Shown here: piece by piece, positions 7,385 to 9,012 of the stretch | How the letters are laid out: each line of letters begins with the position of its first letter | How positions within the stretch are numbered: the first letter of the stretch is position 1 | Translations under genes and position numbers: made by a program | The notes under the pieces: model-generated | The model's database searches: none | What the model was told of the DNA's origin: nothing | Seen by the model: only the letters and a program-made list of their open reading frames with translations | Assembly: GCA_913056375.1 (NCBI GenBank) | Contig: CAJXNF010000088.1 | Coordinates: 1 to 9,012 of the forward strand | Length of the DNA: 9,012 nucleotides | Direction of reading: 5' to 3' | DNA from: an uncultured Pseudomonadota bacterium | GTDB taxonomy: Bacteria; SAR324; NAC60-12

Positions 7385-7996
7385 ATGAATGAAGAAAAGC
7401 CGACTTTGGAAGTCTTCAGCGATTTTGTCTGACCCTGGTGCTATCTTGTCACCGGGCGTGTCAAAAGGTTGGAGGAAAAATTCAAATTGTCGATCAAGTG
7501 GGTTCAGTTTCCATTACATCCTGAAACCCCAAAAGAAGGTTTGTCTTTAGAAGAGCTATTTGCAGGCAGAGATTTGGACATCCCAGCCATTCAGGGGCAT
7601 CTGAGAGAATTGATGCGCTTGGAGGGGTTGCCCTATGGAAATCGAACACATACCTACAACAGTCGATTAGCTCAGGAACTATCGAAATGGGGGGAAAGAT
7701 TTGCAGCAGGCACCCTCCTGAATCAGAAGATATTTGAAGCTTATTTTGTTGATGGCCACAACCTAGCTAATCAAAACCTGTTAGTAAATCTTGCTGGAGA
7801 AGCTGGGCTGTCAACTCAAGAAGCCGCAGAAGTCCTTGAAAATCGTTCTTATAGAGAAGCGGTTGACCTTGATTGGATGAGATCGAGGCAAATCGGAATT
7901 TCTGGTGTGCCTACGTTTGTGATGGGACAGTATGGAATTTCAGGAGCCCAGCCCTATGAGATGCTTGAGCGCTTCGTTGTTGAAAATACTGTCTAA
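7385..7996 (+). CDS. DsbA/FrnE-like thioredoxin-fold oxidoreductase, putative selenoprotein (UPWC)
   Basis: 203-residue cytoplasmic-type DsbA-family protein (no signal peptide) if TGA 7430-7432 is read through as selenocysteine. From ATG 7385 the frame gives MNEEKPTLEVFSDFV, TGA (codon 16), then PWCYL and an open frame to TAA at 7994. Family members have DFVCPWCY here, so the TGA replaces exactly the first, nucleophilic Cys, and Cys19 is kept. Later hallmarks are intact: VQFPLHPETP, TYNSRLAQELSKW, AYFVDG, and GVPTFV with cis-Pro176 facing the active site, then GISGAQPYEML. Length is usual for FrnE-like proteins. A hairpin follows the TGA at SECIS distance. The ribosome site is weak (GGGA about 12 nt upstream). 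It lies 70 nt after the GntR gene with no clear terminator between, so it may be co-transcribed. The alternative is a nonsense-mutated gene. A conventional call starting near 7469 would lack the active site. Confidence 0.82.
7430..7432 (+). other. In-frame UGA, candidate selenocysteine codon
   Basis: TGA in the frame opened by ATG 7385, between GTC (Val15) and CCC-TGG-TGC (Pro-Trp-Cys). It is one base change from the Cys codons TGC/TGT and occupies the catalytic Cys position of the CPWC motif. TGA is used as a normal stop by other genes in this window, which argues against general reassignment. Confidence 0.8.
7443..7469 (+). promoter_or_regulatory. Candidate bacterial SECIS hairpin
   Basis: Immediately downstream of the UGA and within the coding sequence. 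UUG (7446-7448) pairs with CAA (7462-7464), there is a U/U opposition at 7449/7461, and CAC (7450-7452) pairs with GUG (7458-7460), leaving an apical loop CGGGC (7453-7457). Lower pairing AUC/GGU is possible around a two-A bulge. The first loop G is 22 nt past the UGA; the E. coli fdhF element has its loop GG at about 19-20. An unpaired U just below the upper stem also resembles fdhF. A competing hairpin, CCC(U)GGUG / CACCGGG (7433-7456), is more GC-rich but starts right at the UGA. Which one SelB would bind needs folding and comparison. Confidence 0.55.
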
Positions 7997-8006
7997 ATCT
8001 TTATTC

Positions 8007-8034
8007 CTTCACTCCAAAAGAAGTGTCTTTTTTT
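8007..8034 (+). terminator. Weak intrinsic terminator after the DsbA-like gene
   Basis: A short stem, either CACT/AGTG (8010-8013/8022-8025) or CTTC/GAAG (8007-8010/8020-8023), is followed by TC and a run of seven T (8028-8034), beginning 10 nt past the TAA stop. The T-run is good but the 4-bp stem is weak. Confidence 0.35.
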
Positions 8035-8101
8035 CGATCCAATCCAAGTTTGTAATCCCTGCCACTTCATCTGGATAAACCGCTTCCAGAATCTCTTCCA
8101 T
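8009..8101 (-). CDS. Possible 30-aa small ORF or remnant of a lost gene
   Basis: Minus-strand frame from ATG 8101 to TGA 8009, acidic (starts MEEILEAVYPDEVAGITNLD, ends KKTLLLE). The open frame continues upstream as far as a TGA near 8130, adding RFRFYQIVK. The composition looks protein-like rather than random, but no ribosome site is visible and I recognise no family. It could be the C-terminal scrap of a deleted gene. It is the only coding-like content in the 304-bp gap 7997-8300. Confidence 0.2.
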   Translation of the reverse strand: MEEILEAVYPDEVAGITNLDWIEKKTLLLE

Positions 8102-8160
8102 TTTGACAATCTGATAAAATCTGAAACGTCAGAAAAAAGAGTTGTAATGTTTCAATAATG

Positions 8161-8179
8161 TTGTATTTGTTTACAAAAT
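8161..8179. repeat. Short inverted repeat GTATTT/AAATAC
   Basis: GTATTT (8163-8168) and AAATAC (8176-8181) face each other across a 7-nt spacer in the AT-rich region upstream of the STAS gene. TTTACA (8170-8175) inside it, with TTCAAT 17 nt downstream (8193-8198), is a possible but weak promoter reading toward the STAS gene, so the repeat could be an operator. Low certainty. Confidence 0.25.
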
Positions 8180-8186
8180 ACATTCA

Positions 8187-8267
8187 AAGTTATTCAATTT
8201 CTGGGGTTAAAGGTAGAGAAATTTCAATCTTCTGACAGAAATTTTCTGGTCTAAATTTGAATAACTT
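8187..8267. repeat. Long-arm inverted repeat upstream of the STAS gene
   Basis: AAGTTATTCAA (8187-8197) and its perfect complement TTGAATAACTT (8257-8267) are 11-bp arms. Pairing extends over ATTT/AAAT with one extra base. Between them lie a GAAATTTC palindrome (8218-8225) and the 13-bp palindrome CAGAAATTTTCTG (8236-8248). The set sits 30-115 bp before the STAS start, so it could be a leader-RNA structure or paired operator sites. No known riboswitch was recognised. Confidence 0.5.
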
Positions 8268-8300
8268 CATCATCTTGCCTCAGTGGCTACCCTTTGAAAA

Positions 8301-8600
8301 ATGGTAGATATGGAGTACAGACTATCGCAAAATTTAGTGGTGATTGAAGAGCCCTTGGAAAAAAACAATGTCAATCAATTGAGGGAAATCCTGACGAAAA
8401 CTCCTGAACCTCCAGAAAGTTTAACGATTGATCTGAGTAAGTCTCCCATGATTGATACCGCAGGAATTCAATTGCTGATTGCAATGAGGGAATTCATGCG
8501 TAGTAAAGATCGCGAATTTAAAATCCATTTTAATGAAGACTTAGAAAAAATTCTTAACTGGTGTGGGGTTGGTTGGCTAGCCAATGGGGCTCAGGGATGA
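8301..8600 (+). CDS. STAS-domain protein (anti-sigma-factor-antagonist-like)
   Basis: 99-residue single-domain protein. The core SLTIDLSKSPMIDTAGIQLL (about residues 40-59) is the STAS signature: a beta strand, then (I/V)D-T/S-AG leading into the helix. The Thr in IDTAG is at the position that is phosphorylated in SpoIIAA-like antagonists. Known relatives bind anti-sigma kinases or act as phospho-switch or chemotaxis scaffold partners. The start is ATG 8301; ATG 8310 is in the same frame and neither has a clear ribosome site. Its stop overlaps the next gene's start as ATGA, which implies translational coupling and a shared signalling pathway with the response regulator. The partner is unknown. 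Confidence 0.82.
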   Translation: MVDMEYRLSQNLVVIEEPLEKNNVNQLREILTKTPEPPESLTIDLSKSPMIDTAGIQLLIAMREFMRSKDREFKIHFNEDLEKILNWCGVGWLANGAQG

Positions 8601-9012
8601 ATGCAAATATACTCATGGTGGATGACTCCAAAACTATACGCTTCCAAGTTCGGAAAATCTTGGAGGCCGAGCCAGATCATGAATACAAAATTTCTGAAGC
8701 AGGAGATGGGAAAGAGGCATTAGACTTTGTTGCTGCATCTACCAAGGAACAGTTGCCAGACTTGGTGCTACTAGATCGAAATATGCCGAGAATGAATGGG
8801 GACGAATTTATTCGAATTTTTAAAGCAGATCCATTTTGGGGCCATATACCTGTTCTGTTTCTGACTACACACGGAGAAATCGAAGAACTTGTCAAAGGTC
8901 TGACTGAATTACAGGCAGATGATTATCTTGGGAAACCCTTCAATCCCTCAGAGTTGCAAGCCAGAGTGAAATCCTTGCTCCGAGTCAGGATGGCAGAAAA
9001 GGAAACATTGCG
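8597..9012 (+). CDS. Response regulator (receiver domain), C-terminus outside window
   Basis: Receiver domain of a two-component system, starting at ATG 8597 (ATGA overlap with the STAS stop) and open to the window end (138 residues seen). Acidic pocket Asp9/Asp10 in ILMVDDSKTI, phospho-acceptor Asp60 in LVLLDRNMPRMNG, Thr90 in LFLTTHG and Lys113 in LGKPFNPSEL are all in place, so it should be phosphorylatable. After the last receiver helix the chain continues as RVRMAEKETL, a charged helix of the kind that links to an output domain (diguanylate cyclase, PP2C phosphatase or histidine kinase are typical). A PP2C/RsbU-like phosphatase would suit the STAS partner, but the output domain is not visible. 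The frame is unbroken. Confidence 0.93.
   Translation, partial: MNANILMVDDSKTIRFQVRKILEAEPDHEYKISEAGDGKEALDFVAASTKEQLPDLVLLDRNMPRMNGDEFIRIFKADPFWGHIPVLFLTTHGEIEELVKGLTELQADDYLGKPFNPSELQARVKSLLRVRMAEKETL

Noticed and set aside
7430..7432. TGA as a reassigned sense codon (Trp or Gly code)
   Set aside because: Several intact genes in this window terminate at TGA (for example at 2965, 3731, 4525 and 8598), and the family expects Cys here, not Trp or Gly.
7469..7996. A stand-alone 175-residue CDS starting at TTG 7469
   Set aside because: It would start inside the thioredoxin fold, without the first strand or the active site, and family similarity clearly continues upstream across the TGA to ATG 7385.
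8677..8895. Minus-strand 72-codon open frame
   Set aside because: It lies wholly inside the well-supported receiver-domain gene and has no recognisable features, so it is a shadow frame.
1..9012. CRISPR arrays, tRNA/rRNA genes, insertion sequences, prophage or toxin-antitoxin genes
   Set aside because: No regularly spaced repeats, cloverleaf-like sequences, transposase motifs or terminal repeats were seen on either strand.

Overview
The window looks like a chromosomal segment of a Gram-negative proteobacterium-like organism. It has moderate-to-low GC, compact same-strand operons, Shine-Dalgarno sites, and starts at ATG, GTG and TTG. A selenocysteine-type gene and the overall gene mix would fit a marine deltaproteobacterial or SAR324-like lineage, but that placement is inference only. 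TGA ends at least four intact genes here (2965, 3731, 4525 and 8598), so it is a normal stop codon in this genome.

Layout. Positions 1-6377 (minus strand) form one long apparent transcription unit, read right to left: a periplasmic substrate-binding protein (frameshifted as sequenced), ABC permease A, ABC ATPase, ABC permease B, a fumarylacetoacetate-hydrolase-family enzyme, an oxalyl-CoA-synthetase-like acyl-CoA ligase, and a ketopantoate-reductase-like dehydrogenase cut by the window edge. Positions 6378-6633 are a divergent control region with three helically phased GATTGGTYAA repeats. Positions 6634-7314 (plus) encode a GntR/FCD regulator, probably the local controller. Positions 7385-7996 (plus) encode a DsbA/FrnE-like thioredoxin-fold protein. 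Positions 7997-8300 are an AT-rich intergenic region with inverted repeats and a weak terminator. Positions 8301-9012 (plus) carry a STAS-domain protein translationally coupled to a response regulator that runs off the window.

Working model. The minus-strand cluster imports a small organic compound through a NitT/TauT-type ABC system with two different permeases. It then processes a keto-acid or acylpyruvate-type intermediate using the FAH hydrolase, CoA ligase and 2-oxoacid reductase, under a GntR repressor. The substrate cannot be read from the sequence.

Main discovery. The DsbA/FrnE-like gene has an in-frame TGA (7430-7432) exactly where the family has the first catalytic cysteine of its CPWC motif, followed by PWCY and about 185 well-conserved residues. 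A hairpin with a G-rich apical loop lies about 20 nt downstream, the usual spacing for a bacterial SECIS. The best reading is a selenoprotein with a Sec-Pro-Trp-Cys active site, which conventional annotation would miss or truncate to start after the active site. Second in interest are the clean single-base frameshift in the transporter's binding protein and the phased operator-like repeats.
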